Notes: a model not told the origin generated them from the sequence alone. A stretch of 64,000 nucleotides of DNA from an uncultured Olsenella sp. (GCA_900316105.1 ONBR01000008.1:82273-146272), one strand, 5' to 3'. Counted from the first letter of the stretch, positions 22,929-33,324 are shown. A program made the numbers and translations.

Positions 22929-25190
22929 CTAGCTAAGGTGCCAGATGTCCTGGTCGTACTGGGCGATGGTTCGGTCACTCGAGAAGGCGCCCGCCTGGGC
23001 GATGTTGACCAGGGACTTCCTGAGCCAGGTGCCCCGGTCCTCGTAGTCGGCATAGACCCTCTCCTTGACCTGGATGTACTCCTCAAGGTCAAGGAGGGCC
23101 ATGAACCAGTCCTTGTTGGCCATGTCGTCGTGAAGCCTTCTGAGCCTGTCCTCCTTGCCCAGGGCCATGAAGTCGGGCCTGGTGAGGAAGTCCACCAGGA
23201 GCTTGATGCCAGGCTTGTGATAGCAGGCCTTGGGGTCATAGGCGCTCTCACGGTAGAGCCGCTCCACCTCAGCGCTGGAGGTTCCGAAGGTGTAGATGTT
23301 GTCGGGACCCACCAAGTCCGCAATCTCCACGTTAGCCCCGTCCAGGGTGCAGAGAGTCACGGCACCGTTGAGCATGAACTTCATGTTGGAGGTACCCGAG
23401 GCCTCCTTGCTGGCCAAGCTGATCTGCTCGGAGATGTCGGCCGCGGGAATCAGCCTCTCGGCCGCCGAGACGTTGTAGTTCTCCACCATGACAACCTGGA
23501 GGTAAGGCGAGACGTCCGGGTCCTCTGCGATCCAGGTTCCCAGGGTAATCACCAGGTGGATGATGTCCTGGGCGATGGTGTAGGCAGGAGCCGCCTTGCC
23601 GCCAAAGATGACAGTGATGGGGCGGGGCGGGATGTTGCCGTTCTTGATGTCCCAGTACTTCCAGATCAGGTAGAGGGCCAGCATCTGCTGGCGCTTGTAC
23701 TCGTGGAAGCGCTTGACCTGGACGTCGATGATGGCGTTCTCGGGCACGATCACGCCCTGGCTCTGCCGGAGGAAGTCCCGCATCCGCTTCTTTGCGTCAT
23801 CCTTGGCCTCGGCCAGGGCCAGGAGGGTGGCCTCGTCGTCCTGGTAGTCCATGAGCCCCGTCAGGTCCCCGGTCCGGTGCCAGTCCGCCCCCAGCCTACC
23901 GTCCAGGAGAGAGGTGAGGACGGGATTGCAGGCCATAATCCAGCGGCGGAAGGTGATGCCGTTGGTCTTGTTGGAGAACTTCTGGGGATAGAGCTGGTAG
24001 AAGGTCTTGAGTTCGGACTTCTCGAGGATCTGGGTGTGGAGCTCTGCCACCCCGTTGACGGAGAAGCCATAGTGGATGGCCAGGTGGGCCATGTGAACAA
24101 CCCCGTCCTGGATGATGGCCACGGCGGGGTCATCGTGCTCGGCGCGCTCCTGCTGGTCCAGGTCCTGGATGACCTGGGCGATGCGGGGAGACACTTTGTT
24201 GATGGAGTCCAGGGGCCACTTCTCCAGGGCCTCCGCCAGGATTGTGTGGTTGGTAAAGGCAACCATGGACCTGACTATGTCCACGGCCTCCTGGAAGTCC
24301 ATGTCGTGGTCGTCCACCAGAAGGCGGATGAGCTCGGGAATCACCATGGTGGGATGGGTGTCGTTGATCTGGACCACCGCATAGTCGGCCAGGTCGTGAA
24401 GGTCACTCCCCCTGCCCTGAGCCTCAGCAAGGATGAGCTGGGCGGCGTTGGAGACCATGAAGTACTGCTGGTAGACCCGCAGGAGCCTCCCCTCCTCGTC
24501 CGAGTCGTCGGGATAGAGGAAGAGGGTCAGGTTCTTTGTCAGGGCCTCCTTGTCGAAGTCGATGGAGTCGTTGGGGACCAGGCCGTCGTCCACACCCTCC
24601 AGGTCGAAGAGGCGAAGACGGTTCTTGGTCGTCCGATCAAAGCCCAGGACGTCGATGGTGTAGAGGCGGGAGGTCACGGAGAAGCTGCCAAAGGGTACCT
24701 TGAACGACAGGGGCTCCTTGCGCAGCCAGCCCTCCTGGTCCAGCCAACCATCGGGCAGGGCCGTCTGCTGACCGTCAACGAAGCGCTGGTGGAAGAGACC
24801 AAAGTGGTAGTTAAGGCCTACTCCGTCACCGGGAAGGCCCAGGGTGGCCATGGAGTCCAAGAAGCAGGCTGCCAGGCGGCCCAGGCCACCGTTGCCCAGG
24901 GAGGGCTCTACCTCGCACTCCTCCACCCTGGCAAGGTCGTGGCCTGCTATGGCCAGCTGGTCGCGGACCTGGTCGTAGATGCCAAGGTTGATGAGGTTGG
25001 TGGTCAGGAGCCTGCCGATCAGGAATTCCGCGGACAGGTAGTAGAGCCGCTTCTTGCCCTGGTTCAGGGGCATCTGGGCAGCATGGTCGCGAACCAGGGA
25101 CTCCAGGAGCTGGCAGACCTCCCCGTCGGTCAGCTGGACGAGGGGCTTGCCGAAGGTGTCCTGGGCGCTCTTCTCGAGGTCGATGGTCAT
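22929..25190 (-). CDS. glgP: Glycogen/maltodextrin phosphorylase
   Basis: 753 residues. The PLP site block is EASGTSNMKFMLNGAVTLCT, where the Lys of NMK holds the cofactor, followed by LDGANVEIADLVGPDNIYTF. The N-terminal YYLSAEFLIGRLL and EPSLGNGGLGRLAACFLDS, and FQEAVDIVRSMVAFTNHTIL, are all hallmark glucan phosphorylase blocks. It releases glucose 1-phosphate from alpha-1,4-glucans. It is slightly shorter than the usual 800-830 residues. It is the last gene of the run binding protein, permeases, ATPase, malQ, glgP and would degrade the maltodextrins handled by malQ. GAGGAATC lies before ATG 25190. Confidence 0.95.
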   Translation of the reverse strand: MTIDLEKSAQDTFGKPLVQLTDGEVCQLLESLVRDHAAQMPLNQGKKRLYYLSAEFLIGRLLTTNLINLGIYDQVRDQLAIAGHDLARVEECEVEPSLGNGGLGRLAACFLDSMATLGLPGDGVGLNYHFGLFHQRFVDGQQTALPDGWLDQEGWLRKEPLSFKVPFGSFSVTSRLYTIDVLGFDRTTKNRLRLFDLEGVDDGLVPNDSIDFDKEALTKNLTLFLYPDDSDEEGRLLRVYQQYFMVSNAAQLILAEAQGRGSDLHDLADYAVVQINDTHPTMVIPELIRLLVDDHDMDFQEAVDIVRSMVAFTNHTILAEALEKWPLDSINKVSPRIAQVIQDLDQQERAEHDDPAVAIIQDGVVHMAHLAIHYGFSVNGVAELHTQILEKSELKTFYQLYPQKFSNKTNGITFRRWIMACNPVLTSLLDGRLGADWHRTGDLTGLMDYQDDEATLLALAEAKDDAKKRMRDFLRQSQGVIVPENAIIDVQVKRFHEYKRQQMLALYLIWKYWDIKNGNIPPRPITVIFGGKAAPAYTIAQDIIHLVITLGTWIAEDPDVSPYLQVVMVENYNVSAAERLIPAADISEQISLASKEASGTSNMKFMLNGAVTLCTLDGANVEIADLVGPDNIYTFGTSSAEVERLYRESAYDPKACYHKPGIKLLVDFLTRPDFMALGKEDRLRRLHDDMANKDWFMALLDLEEYIQVKERVYADYEDRGTWLRKSLVNIAQAGAFSSDRTIAQYDQDIWHLS

Positions 25191-25280
25191 GGGTGATTCC
25201 TCCTTGTGATAGGGGTCCCTACCGCGCGGCCGGAGCCGCTCGGGGTAGCGCTCGATGCTTGGTCTGGGTCGCGTCCTGCC

Positions 25281-26789
25281 TTACTGGGGCAGGACGGGCT
25301 CTGGTGTTCCGGGAACTCGGAAGTAGGTCTGGGTCAGGGCCCTGAGGCCCTCCTCCACGGACCGGGTCAGTGCGCCCCGGCGCATCCTCCAGGTCCAGTT
25401 GCCCCCCACGGTGGCAGGCGTGTTGATCCGGGCCTCGTCGCCCAGGTCCAGGAGGTCCTGCATGGTGTAGATGCAGGTATCGCTGGGCGAGGCCGCAATG
25501 GTCCGGTTCATGGCCGCCGAGAAGGGCTCGTCGGCACCTCGATGGAGGTAGCGGTCTGCCTGCTCCCGCTGGCGGGGAGTGGCGGTCGTCTCGTACCATC
25601 CACGGGCGGTCTGGTTGTCGTGGGTCCCCACGTAGGCCACGGTGTTGTGGTCATAGTGGTGGGGCAAGTAGTAGGAGTCGTGGTCACCGTCGAAGGCGAA
25701 CTGGAGAATCTTCATACCGGGAAAGCCCGTGGCGTCCCGCATGGCGATGACCTCAGGGGTCAGGAAGCCCAGGTCCTCGGCGATGATGGGGAGGTCGCCC
25801 AGCTGGCGGGCAAGCTCCTGGAAGAAGTCTATGCCCGGTCCCTTGGCCCAGGTGCCCGCCGCGGCGGAGGGAGACCCGAAGGGGACGTCCCAGAAGGACT
25901 CGAAGCCCCGGAAGTGATCGATCCGGATCACGTCGTAGAGGTCCAGGCTGGCCCTGATACGCCTGACCCACCAGGCATAGCGGTCCTGGGCCATGGCCTC
26001 CCAGTCGTAGATGGGATTGCCCCAGTACTGACCCGTGGCGCTGAACTGGTCGGGAGGAGTGCCGGCAACGTCGGTGGGCTGGCCCTGGGCGTCGGTCAGG
26101 AAGAGGTCGGGTGTGTCCCACATCTCCACGGAGTCGCGCGAGACGTAGATGGGCATGTCGCCCACCACCAGGACCCCCCGGGCATTGGCATAGGTCTTGA
26201 GGTCCCGCCACTGGCTCCAGAAGATGTACTGGGTCATCCGGTGGTAGCGCATGCGGCCGGGATGGGCCGCGCAGATGGCCCGGGTGGCGGCCCCCCGCTT
26301 CTGGCAGGCAGCGGGCCACTCCCAGTAGGCCCGCAGGTCGAACTCCTCCTTGACGGTCATGAACTCGCAGTAGGGCTCCAGCCAGTCCTCCTGGTCCTGG
26401 CAGAAGGCCTCGAAGTCGGCGGGCAGCTCTTGGTAGAAGCCCTCGCAGGCGGAGGCCAGGGCCTCGCGCTTGGCCGTGAAAATCCGCTCGTAGTCCACCC
26501 GCTGGGGGTCGTCCCCCCAGTCCAGGGCGTCCAGGTCGGCCCGGTCCAGGAGGCCAGCCTGGCAGAGGGCCTCCAGGTCGATCAGGTAGGGGTTTCCCGC
26601 ATAGGCCGAGAAGGATTGGTAGGGGGAGTCGCCAAAGCTCGTGGTGGTCAGGGGCAGAATCTGCCAGTAGCGCTGCTCACAGGCAGCCAGGAAGTCCACC
26701 AACCGGTGGGCCGCTGCCCCAAAGGTCCCGATTCCATAGGGGCCAGGAAGGGCCGAGACCGGCATGAGGACCCCGCTTGCTCGCTCCAT
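25281..26789 (-). CDS. malQ: 4-alpha-glucanotransferase
   Basis: 502 residues, normal for the GH77 amylomaltase family. Visible blocks are GVLMPVSALPGPYGIGTFG, GDSPYQSFSAYAGNPYLIDL, DVIRIDHFRGFESFWDVP (nucleophile Asp of RIDHF) and LPIIAEDLGFLTPEV (acid/base Glu of AEDLG), then YVGTHDNQTARGW (third acidic residue of THDN). It shuffles glucan segments between maltodextrins, releasing glucose and making longer chains for glgP. An AAAGGAG six bases before ATG 26789 sets the start; the longer frame is not supported. It sits 90 bp upstream of glgP and 45 bp after the ATPase gene, in one operon. Confidence 0.95.
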   Translation of the reverse strand: MERASGVLMPVSALPGPYGIGTFGAAAHRLVDFLAACEQRYWQILPLTTTSFGDSPYQSFSAYAGNPYLIDLEALCQAGLLDRADLDALDWGDDPQRVDYERIFTAKREALASACEGFYQELPADFEAFCQDQEDWLEPYCEFMTVKEEFDLRAYWEWPAACQKRGAATRAICAAHPGRMRYHRMTQYIFWSQWRDLKTYANARGVLVVGDMPIYVSRDSVEMWDTPDLFLTDAQGQPTDVAGTPPDQFSATGQYWGNPIYDWEAMAQDRYAWWVRRIRASLDLYDVIRIDHFRGFESFWDVPFGSPSAAAGTWAKGPGIDFFQELARQLGDLPIIAEDLGFLTPEVIAMRDATGFPGMKILQFAFDGDHDSYYLPHHYDHNTVAYVGTHDNQTARGWYETTATPRQREQADRYLHRGADEPFSAAMNRTIAASPSDTCIYTMQDLLDLGDEARINTPATVGGNWTWRMRRGALTRSVEEGLRALTQTYFRVPGTPEPVLPQ

Positions 26790-26834
26790 GTTCGCTCCTT
26801 TCCTGCCTACGTCTTGGTAGCCCACGGCCTTACC

Positions 26835-28043
<1,209 letters not shown>

Positions 28044-28079
28044 GATGTGATGCCCTTCCTAGTGTTCGCGGGTGGTGCT

Positions 28080-28129
28080 GGGCGTCGGTGCCCCTCTCGG
28101 GGACGGGAATCCGAGGGGCACCGACGCCC
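28080..28129 (-). promoter_or_regulatory. Intra-operon 17-bp stem hairpin
   Basis: GGGCGTCGGTGCCCCTC pairs perfectly with GAGGGGCACCGACGCCC across 16 bases. It lies between the second permease and the ATPase gene and has no T-tract on the minus strand. It is therefore more likely an mRNA stability or processing element, or partial attenuator, than a full terminator. Confidence 0.65.
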
Positions 28130-28140
28130 TGGGGATGGTC

Positions 28141-28980
28141 CTAACCCTTGACGGCTCCGGAGACGACGCCGCTGATGATGTACTTCTGGCAGACCAGGTA
28201 GACCACGACGATAGGTATGATGACCATCATGATGCAGGCCATCATGGGGCCAAGCTCGACGTGGCCGAAGCCGCCGCGGAAGTACTGGATCAGGATGGGG
28301 ATGGTCTTGTACTTGGTGGAGTCCAGGACCAGGTAGGGCAGGAGATAGTCGTTCCAGACCCACATGGTCTCCAGGATGCCCACGCTGATGTAGGTGGGCT
28401 TCATGATGGGCAGGACCACGTGGAAGAAGGTCTGCAGGGGGCTGCAGCCGTCGATCATGGCCGCCTCCTCGATCTCCAGGGGGATGGTCTTGACGAAGCC
28501 GGCGAACATGAAGACCGCCAGGCCGGCCCCGAAGCCCAGGTAGATGAAGCAGATGTTGAAGGGGGTGTTGAGCCCCATCCCATCGGCCAGGCCCGAGAGG
28601 GTGAACATGAGCATCTGGAAGGGTACGACCATGGAGAAGACGAAGAGGAAGTAGAGGGCCTTGCAGATGCGGTTGTTGACCCGAACTACGTACCAGGCAC
28701 ACATGGAGCAGCAGACCAGGATGAGGACCACCGAGGTGACGGTGATGATGAGGGAGTTCATGAAGGCTGCGGCAAAGCCCTGTCGAGTGAGGGCATCGAT
28801 GTAGTTGGCCAGGCCGTTGAAGTTGCCCGCGTTCAGGAGCTCGAAGACCCTGGTGGACGAGATGGACTGCTCGTTCTTGAAGGAGTTGACCAGAATCATG
28901 AACATGGGGTAGATCCAGGCCAGGCTCAGGATGGTGAAGACCACGGAGAGGACCCGGTTGGTGGACTTTTCCTTCTGCAT
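28141..28980 (-). CDS. Carbohydrate ABC transporter permease (MalG-like)
   Basis: 279 residues with about six transmembrane segments. The EAA loop is EIEEAAMIDGCSPLQTFFHV (EEAAxxDG), diagnostic of binding-protein-dependent permeases, followed by VLPIMKPTYISVGILETMW. The C-terminal YIISGVVSGAVKG is typical of MalG-type proteins. It pairs with the upstream MalF-like permease to form the channel. The start ATG 28980 overlaps the previous stop by one base (TAATG), so the two subunits are translationally coupled. Confidence 0.9.
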   Translation of the reverse strand: MQKEKSTNRVLSVVFTILSLAWIYPMFMILVNSFKNEQSISSTRVFELLNAGNFNGLANYIDALTRQGFAAAFMNSLIITVTSVVLILVCCSMCAWYVVRVNNRICKALYFLFVFSMVVPFQMLMFTLSGLADGMGLNTPFNICFIYLGFGAGLAVFMFAGFVKTIPLEIEEAAMIDGCSPLQTFFHVVLPIMKPTYISVGILETMWVWNDYLLPYLVLDSTKYKTIPILIQYFRGGFGHVELGPMMACIMMVIIPIVVVYLVCQKYIISGVVSGAVKG

Positions 28981-29834
28981 TATGCCTGCACCTCCTTGGA
29001 CTTGGTTGCCTTGAGCTGGATGAGGGAGATGGCGATGACCAGGATGCAGAAGATCACGGCCTTGGCCTGGCCGATGCCCATCCACTTGGCACCGACGCGG
29101 GAGTAGAAGGTGTTGTAGATGTTGAGGGCCAGCATCTCGCTCATGTGGTCGGGGTCGCCGCCCGTCAGGGCCAGGTTCTGGTCGAAGAGCTTGAAGCCGT
29201 TGGTGAGCGAGAGGAAGAGGCAGATGGTGATGGTGGACATGAGGTTGGGAATCTTGACCTTCCACAGGGTCTGCCAGGCGTTGGCACCGTCCACCTTGGC
29301 CGCCTCCAGGTAGTCAGAGGGGATGGACTGGAGGCCGGCGATGTAGATGATCATCATGTAGCCCACCTGTTGCCAGAGGGTCAGGATGATCATGCCCCAG
29401 AAGCCCGCCGTGGTGTTGAGCGAGAGGAGCTGGGCCCCCAGGCCGCTGAGGACGGCGTTGATCAGGATCTGCCAGATGTAGCCCAGAACGATGCCACCGA
29501 TCAGGTTGGGCATGAAGAAGACCGTACGGAAAGCGTTGGTCCCCTTGACGCCCTTGCGGGTCAGGGCCAGGGCGATGGCCAGGGCGATCACGTTGATGAG
29601 GACCGTCGAGAGGAAGGCGAAGAGGGCCGTGAGCCAGAAGGCGTGGGCGAACTCGGGATCCTGGAAGGCCTCCACGTAGTTGGAGATGCCCACGAACTCG
29701 GCCCGGTCGATGGTCTTGAACTTGCAGAACGAAAGAAACGCACCCTGGAAGAACGGGATGATGAAGCCGAAGGTAAACGAGAGGGCCGTTGGCAGCACGA
29801 AGAGCGGCCACCACCGTTTGAGCACCTTTCCCAT
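28980..29834 (-). CDS. Sugar ABC transporter permease (MalF-like)
   Basis: 284 residues with six hydrophobic segments starting at about 10-32. The EAA loop block is IPSDYLEAAKVDGANAWQTL, then WKVKIPNLMSTITICLFLSL. TNGFKLFDQNLALTGGDPDH is typical of MalF/UgpA family subunits. It forms the heterodimeric channel with the next gene. GGGGAAC stands before ATG 29834. It lies about 100 bp after the binding-protein gene, separated by a hairpin that may lower expression of the membrane subunits relative to the binding protein. Confidence 0.9.
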   Translation of the reverse strand: MGKVLKRWWPLFVLPTALSFTFGFIIPFFQGAFLSFCKFKTIDRAEFVGISNYVEAFQDPEFAHAFWLTALFAFLSTVLINVIALAIALALTRKGVKGTNAFRTVFFMPNLIGGIVLGYIWQILINAVLSGLGAQLLSLNTTAGFWGMIILTLWQQVGYMMIIYIAGLQSIPSDYLEAAKVDGANAWQTLWKVKIPNLMSTITICLFLSLTNGFKLFDQNLALTGGDPDHMSEMLALNIYNTFYSRVGAKWMGIGQAKAVIFCILVIAISLIQLKATKSKEVQA

Positions 29835-29892
29835 GGGTTCCCCTTCCTCGACGCTACGGAGGCATCAGCCGTGCCCCTGGCGTCAATAAGAA

Positions 29893-29920
29893 GGGCGGGG
29901 CCCTCGCAGGCACCCCGCCC
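29893..29920 (-). terminator. Attenuating hairpin after the binding-protein gene
   Basis: On the minus strand GGGCGGGG, a 12-base loop and CCCCGCCC are followed by TTCTTATT. It lies between the binding-protein stop (29938) and the first permease (29834). Such partial terminators are common in sugar ABC operons and keep the binding protein in excess. Confidence 0.65.
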
Positions 29921-29937
29921 GTCCGGTCTGACAGAAA

Positions 29938-31260
29938 CTAGGCGTTGGCCTTCTTCTCGGTCGCCCAGTTGTCGACGAAGGCCGTCTTGACCTCGTCCCA
30001 CGAGCCGCCTGCCGCGTACTTGTTGAGGGCGGAGGCCAGGTCGTCGCGGTACTCCTGGTTGGGCTGGACGGAGAAGGCCCAGCCAACGCGGGTCTTGCCG
30101 GCGTCGGTGATGGCCTTGGCCTCCTTGGCGATGGCGTTGTCGGTCTCCTTCGCGGACTTGAAGGGGCAGGAGAAGCCCATGTCCTCGGCCAGGGCCTTGG
30201 TGCCCTCGTCAGAGGTGACGACCCAGTAGATGAAGTCCAGGGTGGCCTTCTGGTCGTCCTCGGAGGCGTTGGCGTTCACGCACCAGTAGTTCTCGGTGCC
30301 GGCGCAGACGCCCTGATCCTTCTCGCCGTCGACGCCGATGTAGATGGGCAGGAGACCGATCTTGTCGTCGCCCAGGGCCTTGATGTCCTTGTAGCCCCAG
30401 GTGCCGTTCTGGTAGAAGACGGCCTCACCGTTCAAGAACTCGTTGACGGCGTCGTCTGCCTTCTTGTCGGAGAGCTTGGAGTGGTCGTCCACGGTGCCGT
30501 CGTTGATGTAGAGGTCAAAGATGTTCTTGTAGTTCTCCAGGTAGGTGCCCTTGATGGAGTCGGGGTTGGTCTCGTTGGCGTCCTTGAACTCGTACCAGAG
30601 AGGCATGTTGGCCAGGTGGTTGGTGAAGCGCCAGCTGGAATCGGAGCCCAGGCCCGAGGAGACGAAGGCGCCCTTGACGCCCAGCTCGGAACGACGGGCC
30701 TGGATGTCGTCGGCAACCTTCTTGAGGGAGGCGAAGTCGGTGATGTCGGAGGCGGAGTAGCCGGCCTTCTTGAGGAGGTCCTTGTTGTAGACGATGCCGT
30801 ACTCCTCCTCGACGAAGCCGACGCCGTAGGTCTTGCCATCGTCCTTGAGGACCAGGTCGGGGTTGGTCAGCTCATCCATGATCTGGGCACCGGAGAGGTC
30901 GGCGCAGTAGTCCTTCCAGTTCTGCAGACCCACGTAGCCGGACACCTGGAAGAGGGTGGGAGCGGAGGACTTGGGCATCTCGCTGGTCAGCTTCTCCTCG
31001 TAGGTGCCGGAGGCGGCGGTGACGATCTGGACGTCCACGCCGGTCTTCTCGGTGTACTTCTTTGCCAGGTTCTTCCACGCGTCGTCGACCTCGGGCTTGA
31101 AGTTGAGGTAGTAGACCTTGCCGGAGGCCTTGGAGTCGCTGGAGCTAGAAGACGACGAGTTGTTTGAACTTGTATCGGCGCAGGCCATCAGACCAAGGCT
31201 CAGAAATGCTGCGGAGCCCAAACCCAGGAACTGCCTTCTGCTCATGTTGTTGAATGCCAT
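29938..31260 (-). CDS. Extracellular sugar-binding lipoprotein (MalE-like, Tat signal)
   Basis: 440 residues. The N-terminus MAFNNMSRRQFLGLGSAAF carries a twin-arginine motif (SRRQFLG, Arg8-Arg9), and LGLMAC is a lipobox with Cys27. It is followed by a Ser-rich tether, so it is predicted to be a Tat-exported lipoprotein. The body fits family 1 sugar-binding proteins (YLNFKPEVDDAWKNLAKKY, TYGVGFVEEEYGIVYNKDLL, AVFYQNGTWGYKDIKAL). Operon partners (two permeases, MalK-type ATPase, malQ, glgP) indicate a maltodextrin or other alpha-glucan ligand. GGAAGGA precedes ATG 31260. A perfect 23-bp palindrome about 120 bp upstream is the probable GntR repressor site. Confidence 0.9.
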   Translation of the reverse strand: MAFNNMSRRQFLGLGSAAFLSLGLMACADTSSNNSSSSSSSDSKASGKVYYLNFKPEVDDAWKNLAKKYTEKTGVDVQIVTAASGTYEEKLTSEMPKSSAPTLFQVSGYVGLQNWKDYCADLSGAQIMDELTNPDLVLKDDGKTYGVGFVEEEYGIVYNKDLLKKAGYSASDITDFASLKKVADDIQARRSELGVKGAFVSSGLGSDSSWRFTNHLANMPLWYEFKDANETNPDSIKGTYLENYKNIFDLYINDGTVDDHSKLSDKKADDAVNEFLNGEAVFYQNGTWGYKDIKALGDDKIGLLPIYIGVDGEKDQGVCAGTENYWCVNANASEDDQKATLDFIYWVVTSDEGTKALAEDMGFSCPFKSAKETDNAIAKEAKAITDAGKTRVGWAFSVQPNQEYRDDLASALNKYAAGGSWDEVKTAFVDNWATEKKANA

Positions 31261-31379
31261 CGTTCATCCTTCCGTCCCGTTTACCTGCATTTATTTGGTC
31301 TGCAGCGCATGGGGTGCGCTGCCTTCCCTTGTTGGAGGAGCCTTTGCCGCGTCCTCCGTTCGACACTTGCAAGCTTATG

Positions 31380-31402
31380 CGTTTAAACAAGTTGTTTAAA
31401 CG
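31380..31402. promoter_or_regulatory. GTTTAAAC operator for the GntR regulator
   Basis: CGTTTAAACAA, a central G, and TTGTTTAAACG form a perfect palindrome in the 402-bp gap between the divergent binding-protein and GntR genes. A CATAAG -10-like box for the minus strand adjoins it, so binding would block the ABC operon promoter. Related half-sites (GTTTGAAC) occur before the GntR gene (31583-31590) and before the PTS gene (34968-34980). The rest of the gap shows no gene. Confidence 0.75.
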
Positions 31403-31572
31403 TCCTGGTCATGAAAGGTAGAAATTCAGGGGTGAACGGTAGGTGCGGCATCAGGCGGACGCGCCGCCTCCTCAGGGGCACCAGGCGGTGAACGGCCAGG
31501 ATGATGGGGACTTGGAGAGCACCATGGGCCCTGGATGACCTGGACCGCTCCCCACAGTGGTGCAAAATAACC

Positions 31573-31601
31573 TCGACACGATGTTTGAACGTGGGCATAA
31601 T
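31573..31601 (+). promoter_or_regulatory. Promoter of the GntR gene with operator half-site
   Basis: TCGACA (31573-31578), a 17-base spacer, CATAAT (31596-31601), with GTTTGAACG (31583-31591) lying in the spacer. The half-site placement between the -35 and -10 boxes suggests negative autoregulation. Confidence 0.55.
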
Positions 31602-31662
31602 AGCCCTATGAGCAGACCGTCCAGGCATGACCCCGCGCCATGCCGCGCATAAGGGAGCAACC

Positions 31663-32382
31663 GTGCCTAAGGCTATCTACGAGGGAATCTACCGCGACCT
31701 CAAGGGAAAGATCCAGGAGGGCACCTATGCCTACGGTGACTTCCTGCCCACCGAGAACGACCTGACCGAGACCTACCAGTGCTCGCGCAACACCCTACGC
31801 CGCGCCGTGGCCATGTTGGCCGACGACGCCTACGTCCAGCCCCTCCACGGACGGGGCGTGCGGGTCATCTGGCAGCGCGACCAGCGGGTGGCCCAGGGGT
31901 CCCTGGACGGGGTCGAGTCCTTTGGCGAGTACGCCGGCAAGAACGACGCCCGGCCCGCCACCTCGGTCAAGTCCTTCGAGCACGTCACCTGCGGCAAGGG
32001 CCTGGCCCAGCGCACCGGCTTTTCCGAGGGATCCAAGCTGATCCGGGTGGTCCGGGTCAGGTCCCTGGACGGCGCCGCCCGCCAGGTGGACCACGACTAC
32101 TTCCTGGAGTCTGCCGTGGGCGACCTGACTCCCCAGGTTGCCGAGGGGTCCGTCTACCGCTACCTGGAGGAGGACCTGAGCATGAAGATCCTGACCAGCC
32201 GCAGGCGAATCACCGTCCAGCTTGCCACCGACGAGGACTGCAGCTACCTGGACCTGGGGGCCTACAACTGCGTGGCCGTCATCGAGAGCCAGTCATTCAA
32301 CTCGGAGGGCGTCATGTTCGAGTACACCCAGGTTCGCCACCACCCCGAGCAGTTCAGCTACAACACCATCTCGCGCAGGTAG
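31663..32382 (+). CDS. GntR family regulator, TreR-like
   Basis: 239 residues. The winged HTH at about 1-70 reads YEGIYRDLKGKIQEGTYAYG, then LPTENDLTETYQCSRNTLRR. The C-terminal UTRA ligand domain (about 85-235; LAQRTGFSEGSKLIRVVRVR, YRYLEEDLSMKILTSRRRIT) is of the type seen in TreR, which senses a phosphorylated sugar. The start is GTG 31663 behind AAGGGAG. It is divergent from the alpha-glucan ABC operon and about 2.5 kb from a MalP-like PTS gene carrying the same half-site. The likely role is repression of both, relieved by a sugar phosphate such as maltose or trehalose 6-phosphate (inference). Confidence 0.85.
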   Translation: MPKAIYEGIYRDLKGKIQEGTYAYGDFLPTENDLTETYQCSRNTLRRAVAMLADDAYVQPLHGRGVRVIWQRDQRVAQGSLDGVESFGEYAGKNDARPATSVKSFEHVTCGKGLAQRTGFSEGSKLIRVVRVRSLDGAARQVDHDYFLESAVGDLTPQVAEGSVYRYLEEDLSMKILTSRRRITVQLATDEDCSYLDLGAYNCVAVIESQSFNSEGVMFEYTQVRHHPEQFSYNTISRR

Positions 32383-32445
32383 CCCCTCCGCACGAGCGTC
32401 CTGGGCCCCAGGGGCGGCCAGCCGTCGACAGGTCCGCCCGAGCGT

Positions 32446-33324
32446 TCAGACCAGGACGGCAGGGTCGGCCAGACCTAGGTCCACCAGGCCCCGGGCAACC
32501 CCGTCCTCCCAGACGGGGGCCGTCACCAGGGCCGCCCGGTCCTTGATCTCGGGGCTGGCGTTGCCCACGGCCACGGGCACGTCCACCACCGCAAAGCTGG
32601 AGAGGTCGTTCTCGGAGTCACCGAAGGCGTAGGTGGTGCCCACCCGAGAGCCAAGCCGCCGCAGGACCAGGTTCATCCCCACCTGCTTGGTGTTGGCAGC
32701 CAGGCCCAGCTCGGTGTTCTCGTCGCCCAGGTCGGAACCCTTCAACATGCCGCCCAGGGCGGGCAGGGCAAGGACCTCCTGGGCCATCCAGGTCCGCATG
32801 ACCAACTTGTAGGCATTGCCCCCTAGGTCTCGCAGGGCCCCCTGCATGGTGGAGTGGCCGCCCTCGCTGGTCCCCTCGGGACCCCCGCGCAGCTCGCTCA
32901 CCCCGCCGACCCCCTCCACCAGGGCGCCTGCGCCCCTCTTTGCCAGGGCCCCCTCGATAAGCATGAGGACCTCCAGGGGCAGGGCAACGTCGCGCAGGAC
33001 CTCGCCCCCCATGGAGGCGTAGGCCCCCGAGAGGGTCACGAAACCCGTGAAGGGCAGACCGGCCAGGATGGGGTGGATGGCCGCCGGCGACCTACCTGTG
33101 CACAGGAAGGCCAGTCCTCCCCTCTCCACCAGGCTGCGGACGGCCTCTGCCGCCACGGGCGTCGGGGCGGGCGACCAGTCCCGCTCCTGGGCCGAGAGGG
33201 AGGCCGCCTGCTCGGGGTCTCGCCAGGCCAGAGTCCCGTCTATGTCAAAGAAGACCGTGGGGCGACCCTGGGTCATGCCATCGGAGTGGGTTCCTCCCCA
33301 GGCCTTGGGCGTCTCTTCCCTCAT
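32446..33324 (-). CDS. HAD superfamily hydrolase (Cof/IIB type)
   Basis: 292 residues. Motif I is VFFDIDGTLAWRDP (nucleophile Asp of DxD), motif II is AFLCTGRSPAAI, and the late block is TYAFGDSENDLSSFAVVDV (GDxxND, motif IV), with a C2-type cap between. Such enzymes dephosphorylate sugar phosphates or similar small molecules. It follows the PTS EIICB gene with an ATGA overlap (start 33324), so a PTS-delivered sugar phosphate is a likely substrate. GGGAGG upstream supports MREETPKAWG as the start rather than the longer frame. It converges on the GntR gene. Confidence 0.85.
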   Translation of the reverse strand: MREETPKAWGGTHSDGMTQGRPTVFFDIDGTLAWRDPEQAASLSAQERDWSPAPTPVAAEAVRSLVERGGLAFLCTGRSPAAIHPILAGLPFTGFVTLSGAYASMGGEVLRDVALPLEVLMLIEGALAKRGAGALVEGVGGVSELRGGPEGTSEGGHSTMQGALRDLGGNAYKLVMRTWMAQEVLALPALGGMLKGSDLGDENTELGLAANTKQVGMNLVLRRLGSRVGTTYAFGDSENDLSSFAVVDVPVAVGNASPEIKDRAALVTAPVWEDGVARGLVDLGLADPAVLV

